From NCBI GenBank assembly GCA_948567375.1, contig OX419759.1:49070593-49134592 (forward strand): a stretch of DNA of 64,000 nucleotides, read 5' to 3'. How positions within the stretch are numbered: position 1 is the first letter of the stretch; every line of letters starts with the position of its first letter. A model generated the notes under the pieces. The model was not told the origin of the DNA, did no database searches, and saw only the letters and a program-made list of their open reading frames with translations. This document shows, piece by piece, positions 1-11,022 of this stretch. This DNA comes from Lunularia cruciata (lineage: Eukaryota > Streptophyta > Marchantiopsida > Lunulariales > Lunulariaceae). A program made the translations under genes and the position numbers.

Positions 1-73
1 TTGAAGTTGAAATTTTTTTTTAAATATAAATAGTCCCTACTACTTGTAATTTGATTTTGAATATAGTCTTCAT

Positions 74-349
74 TGTTAAGAAATAGCGGATCTAGAGAAC
101 ATAAAAGAAGTATCAAGATAATATGTGTTCAACCTTAGCTAGATCTAGAGAACATAAAAGAAGTACAATGATAATGTGTTTAACCCTAATAGTGAGTAGC
201 ACTATGTGGTCATACAAAGAAGGAGAATACAAGAGTGAACATACTGCTCAAAGATCACATTATATATACAAGGTATTGTTCTTGTACCAAGGTAATTAAT
301 GAACAACTACTAAAAAGCTTGTTCTACTATCAAGAGAGTCTATTTCTCA
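74..349 (-). repeat. Copia 3' LTR
   Basis: The plus strand begins TGTTAAG and ends TTTCTCA, so the LTR reads TGAGAAA...CTTAACA on the minus strand. The middle shares long stretches with 11791-12021, including the 'agagaacataa' block, the 'agtagcact' block and 'tatatacaaggta'. This pairing defines the element ends. Confidence 0.8.
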
Positions 350-364
350 ACACTCTCCCTCAAG
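350..364 (-). other. Copia polypurine tract
   Basis: Directly next to the 3' LTR, the minus strand reads TTGAGGGAGAGTGT, a purine-rich run in the place where plus-strand DNA synthesis is primed in LTR elements. Its position and composition support the LTR boundary at 349/350. Confidence 0.6.
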
Positions 365-478
365 TATAAAATTCTCTTGTTTATCTCTAGGTAGGCTCTT
401 GGTAAACAAATTGCTGATATCTTTACCAAGGTATCAACAATTTGCTCTTCCTTTGAAACATAAAACATAATCAATCTC

Positions 479-860
479 CTATAAAAATATTTTCTCTCGA
501 ATGAAATGATAATGTACTTTTATGTGCTTTGTTTTGGCATGAAAAAATTTATTATTCGCCAAGTGAATGTTGTTGATGTTATCTCCATAAATCACCATTG
601 CATTTGAAGATACAAGATCCAAATAGGTCAACAAACTACATAACCTAATTGACTCACGTGTTGCCATGGTAACACCAATGTACTCAGCCTCTATCAAAGA
701 CAATGTCATTGTTGGTTGGTTCTTTGAAGCCCAACTCACAATTGCGTGACCAAACCTAAATACATGTCCTTACATAGATTGTCTATCATGAGCACTACCT
801 CCCAAGTTTGCATCTATGTACCCATGTAAATCAAATTGTGAAGCAATAGAAACTAAAGAC
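479..860 (-). pseudogene. Copia RNase H region (fossil)
   Basis: The minus-strand reading region has the Copia RNase H pattern: SWASKNQ, then an EAEY motif (usual family form 'EAEYIA'), then a 'DN..IHLA' segment and TKHI.V.YHF.RE. Just upstream, at 780-860, is the 'GY.DA..GG...DR.S' segment. It forms the 3' end of the pol region, next to the polypurine tract and LTR. Recognition is by motif order only. It belongs to the fossil at 74-12021. Confidence 0.75.
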
Positions 861-1151
861 CAGACATGGTGGTTCCTCTTGTATTCTCATGTTCCATTCA
901 ACAAGCTCTTCTTCCATTGCTTCAATCCACTTTTCAAGAAAGAGATGCCTCTTCAACAAATGTAGGCTTAGCCTCTTGTAACACATTCATCATGTATGCA
1001 TGATGAGCTACAATGAAATGTTCATGCATAGCCTATATACTTGATGCCAAACTCTATCAAATCTACAAAGATCTCACACATTAATAACATCCAAATGCCA
1101 CTTTGATTGTCCATGAGATTGTGCATCACTAATACGAGACAACATTGGTGA

Positions 1152-1597
1152 TGTAAAAGACCAAGGAGAGAAATAATAAAATGGAAGACCAGAGTGGAAG
1201 ATCACATTGGGACTATCAAGTGAGGGAAGCTTCAAATGCCTAGCTTGAGCTTGGCTCGGGTATTTATAAGTAACTTGGGTGCAAGACTCCCAAGGAGTTT
1301 CCAAGGAAGGTTCCTTCTAGGATCCGCCTTACTCGAAGTGCAAGCTAAACTAGTAGTTTACTTGGCATATAAGCTAGGCTAATTGTTAGCTTGGCGTACA
1401 AGTTACTCTACCCTTGGAAAGTTCCTAAAAGCTTCTCACCAAGGAACTTTGTATGTGCTTCTAGAATATTCTACCCACAAACTTGCTCAATGTTTTTAGC
1501 ACATTTTTAGGCTAGTTCTACTTCTTTTGCTATATTTAGCTTTGATTACTAACTTATTAGCTTCTATTAACTTGTCTATTTACTCCATATTATTATA
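1152..1597 (-). mobile_element. Solo LTR of the Gypsy A/B/C family
   Basis: The plus strand begins TGTAAAAGACCAAGGAGAGA and ends CTCCATATTATTATA. This is the reverse complement of the LTR that bounds the Gypsy elements at 3680, 9704, 32217 and 44512. No internal region is attached. Flanks are GGTGA and GGTAC, at best a decayed 5-bp duplication. It lies in the RT part of the Copia fossil, so it is younger than that element. Confidence 0.7.
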
Positions 1598-1679
1598 GGT
1601 ACCATAGATGATGAATTGTAATCAATTTTCTATTGTCCAAAACATGGAGAAGAAGTCAATGTTGATGTGACTCTCCATT

Positions 1680-2130
1680 GATTTTTTGTAGTAGTTGCCG
1701 CCATAAAACTAACATTGGAGGATGGATCAGAATTATAATTATGAATTCACCAATATGTGTTGGCCACACTGGAATAGGTCCATGTAAATTTGGGTGTGTG
1801 TACCATGACTTATGCTCCTCAAACACTACATCTCTACTAATAAAAAACTTCTTAGTAGAAGGGTTATAGCATATATAGCCCTTCGATTTTGCTACTTAGC
1901 CAAGGAAGATGCAATTTTTTATCAAGCTTCTTGCAAAGCTCATCTAGAATATGAATGTAACAAATACAACTAGATATCTTAAACAAAGGGAAGTATGGTT
2001 TTTGCCCAAAAAAGATCTCTTTAGGTGTTACACTATGGATCATTGTTATAGGAGTGTTATTCATCAAATACATCCTACACATAGTTACTTTTACCCAATA
2101 ACTATTAGGCATGTACATTTTATCTAGCAT
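1680..2130 (-). pseudogene. Copia integrase C-terminal half (fossil)
   Basis: The minus-strand reading region shows the Copia integrase pattern. There is a 'YLMNNTPI' segment (usual 'YL.NR.P'), then 'TP.E..FG.KP', then a 'C.CYIHI.DE...KLD.K' segment. Further on, near 1860-1680, comes 'KKFLISRDVVFEE', the end-of-integrase signature before RT. It is part of the fossil at 74-12021. Confidence 0.75.
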
Positions 2131-2834
2131 AGCTCATGTTGTCTTTGCAATGTGACAATACTTCTGCTTTGCTACTCCATTCTACTGAGGAGTCTATCTA
2201 CAAGTACTATCTCTCTCTCTCTTGATTCCTTACTTCTACAAGTACTCAATAAACTCTCTTGAAAAGTACTCTCCACTCCCATCACATCTCAATTGTTGGG
2301 TAGACAAATTTTTTTGCTTCTCTACCAAGCTTTTGAACACTTTAAATGGATGAAAAGCTTCTTACTTATGCTTGAGAGTATAAATCCAAGTTCTTATAGG
2401 GAAATCATCAATGAAAGACACAAAGTACATACAACCACCTAAGTTGGTTGTTAATGCCATCTAAATATCTGTATGAAACAACTCAAGGATCCATGAAGAC
2501 TTCTTCTTTTAAGTTGCAAAGGGTAGCTAATACTTCTTGACAAAATGGACACATTGAACAAACTTCTTAAATCATATTATTCTAAATTAAAGGCAATCAT
2601 AGGATTGCCTTTAGTTTTTTTCTGGTTAGGGCTTTCAATCTCTAAAATTCCATGTGAAAACTCTCTTATGCCATAATTCAATGTTTGAATCTAATGTACT
2701 TTAGCTTGTACTAACCTCACTAACAAATGTTGCTTGATTTTTAGGCATAGTCACATCCAAGGTAAATATCCTACCTACTTTGCCACTCTTGGCCACAAGT
2801 TTCTATCTTCCAAACTCTCAACAAAGCAACTATC

Positions 2835-3068
2835 TCAATTGAATCGAACTTGGTAGCCTTGATCTACCATTTGACCTAATGAAATCAAATTTTTAGTGAT
2901 ATTTGGAACACACATAACATCATCAATGGTTTTTACAAATCCCAAAGGAAATTCTATTGAAAATTTACCCATATGTGTGATTGAATGATGGGTATCATCA
3001 CCAATAATGACAACTCTTGTTGTCTTAAGGGGATCCATTGTATTGAACCACTCTTGGTGTGATATCAT
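2835..3068 (-). pseudogene. Copia protease / gag-pre-integrase region (fossil)
   Basis: The minus-strand reading region contains 'VVIIGDDTHHSI...GKFSIE' followed by 'DVMCVPNITKNLISLGQM'. This is the usual spacing between the Copia protease core and the pre-integrase segment ('L..V..VP....NLLS...L'). Confidence 0.7.
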
Positions 3069-3229
3069 ATGATTTGATGCACTTGAATCAATAAAGAAAT
3101 TTCTTGACTATACATGATTTATTGTCCCCATATGATGTGTTATGGAAAATAGATGGTCACTTGATTGCTCTTGGGCTTGATGGGTTCCTTTTTGTTGTTC
3201 ATTTGTAGTTTCATAATTCCCTTGAGGAA

Positions 3230-3679
3230 TCACTCTATTACAAATGTCATTTTGCTTTGTGTAATATTCCTTTGCCCAATGTCTTGGTTTCTTGTAGTAT
3301 TTGCAAACTCCAAGTGGTTGACTTGAGGAACTAGCTCAACCTCTGCCTTTGCCATGACAAGTACTCTATTACTTCTATGTAGAACCTTGATCTTGTTGAT
3401 TCTACTACTCTCTAGATTGATTTTGGTATCTCTCTTGACCACTTCTTCCGCCTCTAATAGAATTTGTCCACCTCAACCTTGACTCTAGAGGAATACAACA
3501 TTTGCTCTTTTGTTCCCAAAAATAAACAAGAAGTACCTAACTGCATCTCCTTGCTTACAAGCAATAGTAATAACTATAGAAAAGAAAGGAGTAACAAATG
3601 CAGATGTATAGAATGCCTTGTACTCCTTACCAAGTGCATTCAATGTATGTTGAAGTAGAAGATCCTCATCTACATTCAT
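3230..3679 (-). pseudogene. Copia gag, C-terminal part (fossil)
   Basis: The reading regions resemble the UBN2-type gag core ('DEDLLLQHTLNALGKEYKAF', usual 'L..LP.SY..F') and, further on, a decayed zinc-knuckle region. It abuts the Gypsy A insertion at 3680; the preceding gag segment lies on the far side at 10064-10156. Confidence 0.65.
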
Positions 3680-4220
3680 TGTAACAATAGCAAGGAAGTT
3701 TGTAGGGCTAACAAAGTAGCAAATAAGACAAATTAGCCTAGAATATTCCAGAAGTATCTAGGAAGCTTCCCGGCTAGCTTAGCTTGCACCTCAAGTAAGT
3801 AACTTTTAGAAGGAAGATTTTAGAAGGTTCCAACTAGCTTACTTACATGCCAAGTAAGCAACTTTTAGAAGGAAGCTTCTTGAGAAGCTTCTTTAGAAGC
3901 TTCACAATTAACTTGGCTTGCACTCCAAGAAAGTGGTTCAAGGAAGCTTCTTGAGAAGCTTCTCAAGAGCCTTGTATGATCTCTATAAATACAAGAGCCA
4001 AAGCTTTTGCTAAGCATTTGGAGTTTTCTCTCACTTGTTTTTTGCCCAAAAAATGCAGAATGAGGACACTCGACCATAGGGAGAGGGAGCCAAAGCCCAC
4101 TTTTTGGGGAAGGTCCAAAGGTGCATAAGCACTGGCATACAAGAGACGGCTTTACAAGTTCAAGTGTCCCAATGTAAGCTTCCATTCTCTTATTTCTCTC
4201 CTTGGTCACGGTCTTTTATA
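3680..4220 (+). repeat. Gypsy A 5' LTR
   Basis: The LTR begins TGTAACAATAG and ends GGTCTTTTATA, and is followed by the primer site. The body is dense in short degenerate repeats around AAGCTTC and 'cttgca..ccaagtaag', a hallmark of this LTR family. A TATA-like 'ctataaata' lies near 3981-3989 and probably marks the promoter. It is longer than the 3' LTR, partly because of a 125-bp insert at 4034-4158. Confidence 0.8.
4034..4158. other. 125-bp insert inside the Gypsy A 5' LTR
   Basis: Other LTRs of this family run straight from 'ctca' to 'ttcaagtgt' here (3' LTR near 10000; fragment near 8365). The 5' LTR instead carries 125 extra bases with 5-bp inverted ends CTTGT...ACAAG. No clear target duplication is visible. 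It could be a tiny non-autonomous element or filler DNA. Confidence 0.4.
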
Positions 4221-4233
4221 TTGGTATCAAAGC
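4221..4233 (+). other. Primer binding site of Gypsy A
   Basis: TTGGTATCAAAGC follows the LTR end directly. It matches the 3' end complement of initiator tRNA-Met (TGGTATCAGAGC) with one difference, the standard primer for plant Ty3/Gypsy elements. Confidence 0.75.
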
Positions 4234-4479
4234 AAGAATGGGATGGATGGAATCTATGGACCACCAAATCCACTTTTGCCAAACCATTAGGATTTTCATG
4301 TCCAAATATGACCCAAGCATCATTTCACCCAATTCATCACCTTGTGTTTTGGGTAGGATTTTCTAGATATGATCACCTTGTTTGAGGAACCCTTGATACT
4401 TCCAATTGTAACTTATGGGGACCGATTGACATGTTGCATTTATGTACTAATAAATTAGATAAATTGAGAGTAATGGGAT

Positions 4480-5330
4480 AGAGTAGTAGCTATGGCTGCA
4501 ATACTGGATGTTATCCTTGCAATGCAGCAACAAATCGAGCACTTTACTTGATTGTTGGATGAACGAGAGTAGCAACAACAAGAACATATAGACAAAGCAC
4601 CAATTCAAGATGGAGAAGATCACATCCAATTTCCAAAACCCAAGGTGTTTGAAGGCAAGAATCTGTTGGGAATAGTGGAGAATTTTGTGTTTGATTTTTC
4701 AAACATTACTTTGAAACCACAAACCTTCAAGATTAACAGAAAGAGATTCTCTTAGCTTCTAGCCAATTGGATGGTGTGGCAAAACTTTGGTGGTAATTCC
4801 AAGTGGAGTGAGTTGAACGATAGATTGTTACACCAATTTTGACATGGGCAGAATTCAAGGATGCAATACTTGGTCAATTTCAAACTATAAATGCCACCCA
4901 AGCTGCACAAGATAAACTAGCGGAGTTGAAGTAGATTGGTTCTATAAGTAGTTAAATCACACAATTTCAGAACATCATCATGCAAATTCCAGATACAAGA
5001 AGGTGAAGTTCTGGATTGATTTGTGTGGGGATTGAAGGCACAAACCAAATTGGAGGTGACCATGCGGGAACCACAAAATGTAGAAGAAGCCATGCAATTG
5101 ACTGAGCACTTTGATTCATTGGTTGCAACAACTTGGTCTTGACCTCAACCTACACAAAGCCTACTAGTACACTATGTACGGGTGGAAGAACCGGTACTAA
5201 TGGAGATTGATACTATCCAACAAAGACCACTTGGTACAGCAGAGAGAGAAAGATTGTGACAAAATAAAGGTTGTTTTTTTTACCAATTGGACATCTCATT
5301 ATTAAATGTCCACTCAAGAATGGGCTACCT
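4480..5330 (+). pseudogene. Gypsy A gag region (fossil)
   Basis: The region between the primer site and the protease has reading segments of retrotransposon gag type, for example around 4670-4870 and 5030-5130. A zinc-knuckle remnant is expected near 5260-5330. It is called by position and weak similarity and is heavily decayed. Confidence 0.5.
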
Positions 5331-5389
5331 TAACAAGTTGCCCAAATGGAGTTTGTGGAACAAAATGATCAAGGAAATGAGGAATCCCA

Positions 5390-5690
5390 ATGGGAGATTT
5401 TGAGCCGCCTATTGGAAGCTTGATTAGTTCCAATAGGATTGAAGGCTTGACCTATGCAAGTTTGCTTCACTTGCAAGGTGCAATATCTAATCGAGTTTGT
5501 AGGATTTTAGTTGATTTTGGAAGTTTAGAGAATTGCATTTTTATGCAAGTAGCAAAAGAATTGGGTATTCTTATCAAGCCAATGATTGGAAGTAGATTGA
5601 TGATGGCGGATGGTAGAAAGAGTCTGCATTTCATACCTCACAACTTGTATTTTGTACCTCACAACCTCTCATATCATGTTGGGCCACCAC
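5390..5690 (+). pseudogene. Gypsy A aspartic protease (fossil)
   Basis: The reading region contains 'ILVDFGSLENCIF', the retropepsin active-site segment (usual 'LVDSGST.NFI'), followed by the flap-side 'MMADG' segment. The same domain occurs on the minus strand at 36347-36679 in Gypsy B, and that pair supports the call. Confidence 0.7.
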
Positions 5691-8056
5691 CATTGGCGTT
5701 AGAGGAAACCTAAGGTCTTGTCCACCCCCATGTGACCAGCTATTGGTAAATCATGGGCTTCTTGAAGGCGCACAAGTCGGAGATCACCTTTGGCTGGAAC
5801 ATAGATCCTGTTTGCATGGAATAGAAGGCCTTCCTTGAAGGAGAAGGTGTTGTACTCCTTGTCGCTTGTTGTTAGACAACCATGTACCATTTGGAAGAAG
5901 GGATCTTGTTGTAGAGCTGACCAAAACTCGTTATGGACCTTGAGGTCAATTGACACCATTGTAATTGCCGCCATGATGAGAGGAAGAGACTTCAAATCAG
6001 GTCGTCGTGATAGAGCATCAAGGATGGCATGGAACCGACTTGGTTTGTACTCAAGTTTGATGTCAAATAATTGGAGTTGCTCTTCCTATCGATGATGTCA
6101 ACTCTTCATATGTTCCAAGTGTAAGGTCTGCAACAATGGCTTGTGATCAGTTTGCATGACCACTTGTTTCTCCAAGAGGTAATGCCTCTATACCCATGTG
6201 GCATATACCATTGCAAGTTGTTCACAATCTCAAGTAGAGTAATTTCTTTCAACTGTATTTAGTTGGCAAGACACAAAGGCAATGGATTGTAGTCCATCTA
6301 GGAATTCCTATTGCAACACAGCTCCAATTGCAAAGTTAGAAGCATCAAAATCAACCACACAAGGTAGTTGAAGATCATATGGTTGAAGAATGGGTCTTGA
6401 AGACACCATATGCTTTAACTTCTGGAATGCTTCTTCATGCTTGGTGGTCCACTGGAAAATTGAGTTCTTTCCCAAGAGGTCAATCAATGGTGCAGCCACA
6501 TGAGCATAATAATGGATGAACCGTCGGTAAAAACTGGCTAATCCATTGAATGCCCATACTTCTATAGCATCCTTTGGGGTAGGCCAATCAGTAATGGCCT
6601 TGATCTTCTCTTCTTCCATCTTGATTCTCTTTGATGAGATTTTATAACCCAACAAGGTAACCACTTTCTGCCAAAAAGCACACTTTGACTTCTTGCAATA
6701 AAATTTCCATCGTCATAGTCATCTTAGGACTTCTCGTACATGATTCACATGTTCTGTCTTTGTCTTGCTATAGATTAGGATATCAGCCAAGAACACCATC
6801 ACGAACTGATCCAATAGTCTCTCCAACACCCAATGCATCTGATCCATGAAGACTGTTGGAGCATTAGTGAGTCAAAAAGGTAGAACTCTCCACTTGAAAT
6901 GCCCATACCTTGTATGAAAGGTAGTCTTTTGCACGTCCTTTCCTTCAATAAGAATTTGCCAATAGCCACTACGAAGATCCAGCTTGGAAAAGTAGCACGC
7001 TCCACTTAGTTGCTCAAGCAGGTCATTGATCCGTGGCAAGGGATATGTATTCTTCATGGTTTGCTTATTGAGCCCATGGTAATCAATACAGAAACAAAGT
7101 CCTTGTAATACTCCGAGGACAAGAGAAAAGAGAAAACACAGATTGCACACTTAAACATTCGATGCCCCAAGGGAGCACCTTCTCTTTATTATATAGACAA
7201 AGAGGATCTCCTCCAAGGAAGCTCCACCATAGGATTAGGGACACAAATAGGTGACATGTCAGCAAGCTCCACCCTTGGATTACTTACTTGGATGGGTGAC
7301 CTGTCTGGTCTAGGTCCTATCTGGTTGGTCAAACGAGCTTTGACCGGAGGGAATCTTTTAAAGAATCTTCCTGTAGGAATCTCAGAATCACATGAGTAAG
7401 GTACCATTGGAAAGCTCTTGACAAGACAAACTGGGGGGAGGGAAGGCCAACCTTTCCTCCATTGGGGGGGAGGGAATCTACACATTTTTTAGGCCTAATT
7501 CATCCGTTTAGGCCTCCAAAATTGCCTTCAAAGATTTCAGGCATATTTTGGTTCTTACTCTATTAGTAGAAGTCCCCTTTTGGTGATACCTCTTTCTGAT
7601 CTGTTTAGTCCATCATGTGTAACATCCTTCCAGATGTTACCAAACCAATTCTCACCTTTAAATCATATGTCTAGCTATTGGTTCTAAGGTTCTCAAGTCT
7701 ATTTTGGTTTCTGCCCTATTAGTAGAAGTACTCTTTTGGTGATACTTCTATCTGATCTATTTTGACCATCATGTATAACATCATTCTAGATGTTACCAAA
7801 CTGAATTTCACATCTAGATCATATGGCTAACCCTTGGTATTACAGTCCTCCATCCTTCTTTGGAACAAATAGTATTGGTGCTCCCTAAGGAGAGGTACTA
7901 TGTTGTATGAAATCCTTCTCCAACAACTCTGTAAGTGTTGTTTGCAACTCCTCCAACTCCTTTGGTGAGAGCCAATAGATTGGTCTACTCACTAGAGTAC
8001 TCCTTGGCAATAACTCAATCTTGAAAGGCATACCTTGATCGGAGGGTAATCCCTTC
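5690..8056 (-). pseudogene. Gypsy A pol block in reverse orientation: RT, RNase H, integrase N-terminus (fossil)
   Basis: On the minus strand, from high to low coordinate, this block shows the start of RT (8106-7885), RT palm with '[11 protein letters not shown]' (7150-6872), RNase H (6664-6308, 'FDASNFAIGAVLQ') and the integrase zinc region with 'GHMGVDKTLG' (5995-5699). The rest of Gypsy A reads on the plus strand. A solo LTR at 7104-7844 interrupts the RT part. Confidence 0.75.
7104..7844 (-). mobile_element. Solo LTR, second family, with perfect 5-bp target duplication
   Basis: The ends are TGTAATACTCCGAGG...CCTTGGTATTACA, with terminal TGTAAT/ATTACA. GTCCT stands on both sides (7099-7103 and 7845-7849). 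The same 740-bp sequence occurs on the plus strand at 37578-38329 and 58353-59089. A TATA-like 'ctttattatatag' on the plus strand (near 7185) is the promoter candidate on the minus strand. No internal region remains, so it is a solo LTR made by LTR-LTR recombination. It sits inside the RT region of Gypsy A. Confidence 0.85.
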
Positions 8057-8428
8057 GTAAGGCTAACAAAGTAGAGAATAAGCCAAATTAGCCTAGAGTA
8101 TTCCAAAAGTATCTAGAAAGCTTCTTGGGAAGCTTCTCAACTAGTTAACTTGCACTCCAAGCAAGTAGCTATTAGAAAGAAGCTTCTAACTAGCTTAGCT
8201 TGCATGCCAAGTAGGCGACTTCTAGAAGGAAGCTTCTTGAGAAGCTTCCTAGTTAACTTGGCTTGCACTCTAAGAAAGTGGCTCAAGGAAGCTTCTCAAG
8301 GGCCTTGTATGCTACCTATAAATACCAAGGCCAAAGCTCATAATAGGCATTCAAAGTTTTCCCTCATTCAAGTGTCACAATGTGAGTTTCCATTCTCCTA
8401 TTTCTCTCCTCGGTCTTGGTATTTTACA
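8057..8428 (+). repeat. LTR fragment of the Gypsy A family inside Gypsy A
   Basis: From 'aaggctaacaaagta' to 'tattttaca' this matches the inner and 3' part of the LTRs at 3680 and 9704. It lies at the junction between the reversed pol block and the plus-strand integrase. It is either a leftover of a rearrangement or of a separate insertion. Confidence 0.65.
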
Positions 8429-9247
8429 ACATGGGTGTGGACAAGACCTTGGGTACACTCCAACACCAATGGTGGTGGTCCAACATGACACGAGATGTTT
8501 GAGAGTTTGTTTGATCATGTGAGAGTTGCCAACGTAACAAGGCCAACAACCAAAATCCGAGTGGACTCCTTCAACCACTTCCCATTTCATCCACTCAATG
8601 GGAACACGTGAGCTTGGATCTCATCACATCCTTGCCCCAGACAAAGCAAGGACATATAGCAATAGTGGTGTTTATGGATAAGCTCAATAAGCAAATCCAC
8701 TTGGCACTAACCTTTGATATCGTGGATGCTCCAACCTTAGCGCAAATCTACTTCAACAATTTCTTCAAGCATCATGGGATGCCACATATACTCTGATCAT
8801 GATCCTCGATTCACCGAGAAGTTTTGGCAAGCACTCTTCTAAATACTCATCACCAAGCTTGCTTTTTCCATGGCCTATCATCCTCAAACTAATGGACAAA
8901 CCAAACATGAAAATTGTACCTTGGAGGATATGTTACGTGCCTTTGTCAATGTCTACCATACCAATTAGGATGAATATCTTGTAGTTGTAGAATTTTCCTA
9001 TAATAATTCCAAATAGGCAAGCACCGGATTTTCTCACTTCTTTCTAAATTTTGGCCAAGATCCGCTTGTTCCAGATTCTCTTCTTACTCCTCTTCCATCT
9101 CAATTCCCTCATACTTCCACTTTCTTGACCACCATATCCCAATCTCTCCAACAAGCCAAATCTCAACTTGTTGTTACTTAGAATCATAAAAAACAATATG
9201 CAGACCACCATCATCATGATCTCACATTTGAAGTCGATGATAAATTC
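8429..9247 (+). pseudogene. Gypsy A integrase core (fossil)
   Basis: It begins with the H2C2-side 'MGVDKTLG' segment near 8431. 'DLITSLP...IVVFMDKL.K' follows (8608-8796), the integrase core with its first catalytic Asp, then 'NFFKHHGMPH', and the later core segments up to about 9200. The orientation agrees with the element LTRs. Confidence 0.7.
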
Positions 9248-9660
9248 ATGTTATCTTCTAGTAACCTACCCCTCCCACTTGATACCCAAGTTCATAAACT
9301 TACCCCTAATTGGATAGGACCTTTTGAGGTCACCCAAATCATCTCTCTTGTTGTTTATCGACTTGCCTTACCTTGTCATATGCGCATCCATCCTGTCTTT
9401 CACATTTCCAAGTTGAAACCCTTTGTTCCTAACCCATCTTCTTTTTCCTCTTGTGTCCAACCTCCTCCTCCTCCCATCCCTATCAATGATCATGAGGAGT
9501 ACAAAGTTGATCGTATCCTTGCATGTTGCCACATTCAACAAGGATGCCAATAACATACGGAGTACAAGGTCCTTTGGAAAGGGTATCCTCTTCATGATGC
9601 CACATAGGAACCTCTTTCTCACTTCTAGAATGCATAGATGGCCATCCAAGAGTTTGAAGC
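9248..9660 (+). pseudogene. Gypsy A integrase C-terminus and chromodomain (fossil)
   Basis: The segment 'WIGPFEVTQI...YRLALP...HPVFHISKLKPF' is the GPF/Y module. It is followed by a proline-rich linker and then 'EEYKVDRIL' and, in the next stretch, 'EYKVLWKGY', the chromodomain pattern. This assigns the element to the chromoviruses of Ty3/Gypsy. Close relatives are at 33175-33597 (minus) and 43734-44366 (plus). Confidence 0.75.
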
Positions 9661-9689
9661 TTCAATGGCAACAATGACGTCACCAACTA

Positions 9690-9703
9690 GTGGTGGGGGA
9701 ATA
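9690..9703 (+). other. Gypsy A polypurine tract
   Basis: The purine-rich run GTGGTGGGGGAATA stands directly before the 3' LTR start (TGTAACAATATGG). The equivalent sites lie at 44498-44511 and, on the minus strand, 33143-33160. Confidence 0.65.
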
Positions 9704-10058
9704 TGTAACAATATGGAATTTAGCGACGAAGTTGGTAGGGCTAATGAAGTAGCAAATAAGACAAATTAGCCTAGAATATTCCAAAAGTATCTAGGAAGCT
9801 TCCCGGCTAGCTTAGCTTGCACCTCAACTAAGTAAATTTTAGAAGGAAGCTTCTAGAAGGTTCCAACTAGCTTAGCTTGCATGCCAAGTAAGCGACTTCT
9901 AGAAGGAAGCTTCTTGAGAAGCTTCTCAAGAGCCTTGTATGATCCCTATAAATACAAGAGCCAAAGCTTATGCTAGGCATTTGGATTTTTCCCTCATTCA
10001 AGTGTACCAATGTGAACTTCCATTCTCCTATTTCTCTCCTTGGTCACGGTCTTTTACA
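9704..10058 (+). repeat. Gypsy A 3' LTR
   Basis: It begins TGTAACAATATGGAAT and ends GGTCACGGTCTTTTACA. It lines up with the 5' LTR but is about 186 bases shorter. Confidence 0.8.
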
Positions 10059-10156
10059 TTCACTCCAATATTACTCAATTGACCTACAATCAATTTGATC
10101 TGCATGTAGTAGACTATCACATTCATGTTGCGCTTCTTCATCTCACTTAGTTATTG

Positions 10157-10636
10157 TGTAAGAATATGGAGTTTACTAACTAGTTAGTCAAGGCTTACAA
10201 AGTAGCAAATAGGCCAAATTAGCCTAGCATATTCTAGAATTATCTAGGAAGATACTTGATACCTTTTAGGTATTGAATAATGTGAATAATGTGCATGCCA
10301 AGTGGTAACTTCTATGAGGAAGCTTCTTGGGAAGCTCCTTGGCTAGCTTAACTTGCACCCCAAGTAGGTAGCTTCTAGAAACTTCTAACTAGTTTAGCTT
10401 GCATGCAAAGTAGGTAGTTTCTAAAGGAAGCTTCTTGGGAAACTTCTTGGTTAACTTAGCTTGCATTCCAAGAAAGCGGCTTAAAGAAACTTCTTTAGAA
10501 GCTTCTCAAGAGCCTTGTATACTCCTTATAAATACCAAAGCCAAAGCTCATTCTAGACATTTGGAGTTTCCTACACCCAAGTGTCCCAATGTGATCTTCT
10601 ATTTTCCTATTTCTCTCCTCGATCTTGGTTATTACA
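10157..10636 (+). mobile_element. Solo LTR of the Gypsy A family
   Basis: The ends are TGTAAGAATATGGAG...TTGGTTATTACA, with the family body of AAGCTTC repeats. Flanks are TATTG (10152-10156) and TGTTG (10637-10641), a 4-of-5 target duplication. It lies in the Copia gag, 99 bases beyond the end of Gypsy A, as an independent insertion. Confidence 0.75.
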
Positions 10637-10639
10637 TGT

Positions 10640-11022
10640 TGCTTGTGCTACAACTTATGAGCTCTAATAGATGACTCAAAATAGCCTACCAATGCATCCT
10701 AAGTTTCATTTTCAATCTCTACATTCTAGATATGCACCATCAAGGCATGCAACATTGTGATAGAAATTATGTGCATAATTGCATAACTCTTCTTACTCCA
10801 TGCACAAATAGAATGAGAAGTGTCCATATTTGTGAGCTTTGGCTTGTTGTCAATAACAATCTCCCACATCTCTTGATTCATGAGATAATTCTTCATTCTA
10901 TACTTCCACATATAGTAATTATTGCAATCCAACTTATCTCTTACAATGATTGACATGGATATTGCCATAGTCAACTCTAGACACTCTATTGAGAGAAAAA
11001 ATTTAAAAATAGCCACCGCCAA
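10640..11022 (-). pseudogene. Copia gag N-terminal region (fossil)
   Basis: The minus-strand region has the UBN2/gag N-terminal pattern 'KLDCNNYYMWKYRMKNYL' and 'MWEIV.D.KP', then 'W.KK...I.HII.I', the usual start of Copia gag ('L.G.NY..W...M...L'). It lies downstream of the primer-site region near 11790 and upstream of the gag remainder. Confidence 0.75.

Larger units (their letters stand above)
3680..10058 (+). mobile_element. Ty3/Gypsy chromovirus fossil (Gypsy A)
   Basis: LTRs are at 3680-4220 and 9704-10058, with a tRNA-Met-type primer site right after the first and a polypurine tract right before the second. The flanking 5-mers are TTCAT (3675-3679) and TTCAC (10059-10063), a near-perfect target duplication inside the Copia gag. 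In order it shows gag, an aspartic protease, an RT/RNase H/integrase-N block lying in the opposite orientation (about 5690-8056), an LTR fragment (8057-8428), integrase core, and an integrase C-terminus with chromodomain. It is broken, with roughly ten or more breaks. A solo LTR (7104-7844) has inserted into it. Confidence 0.85.
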
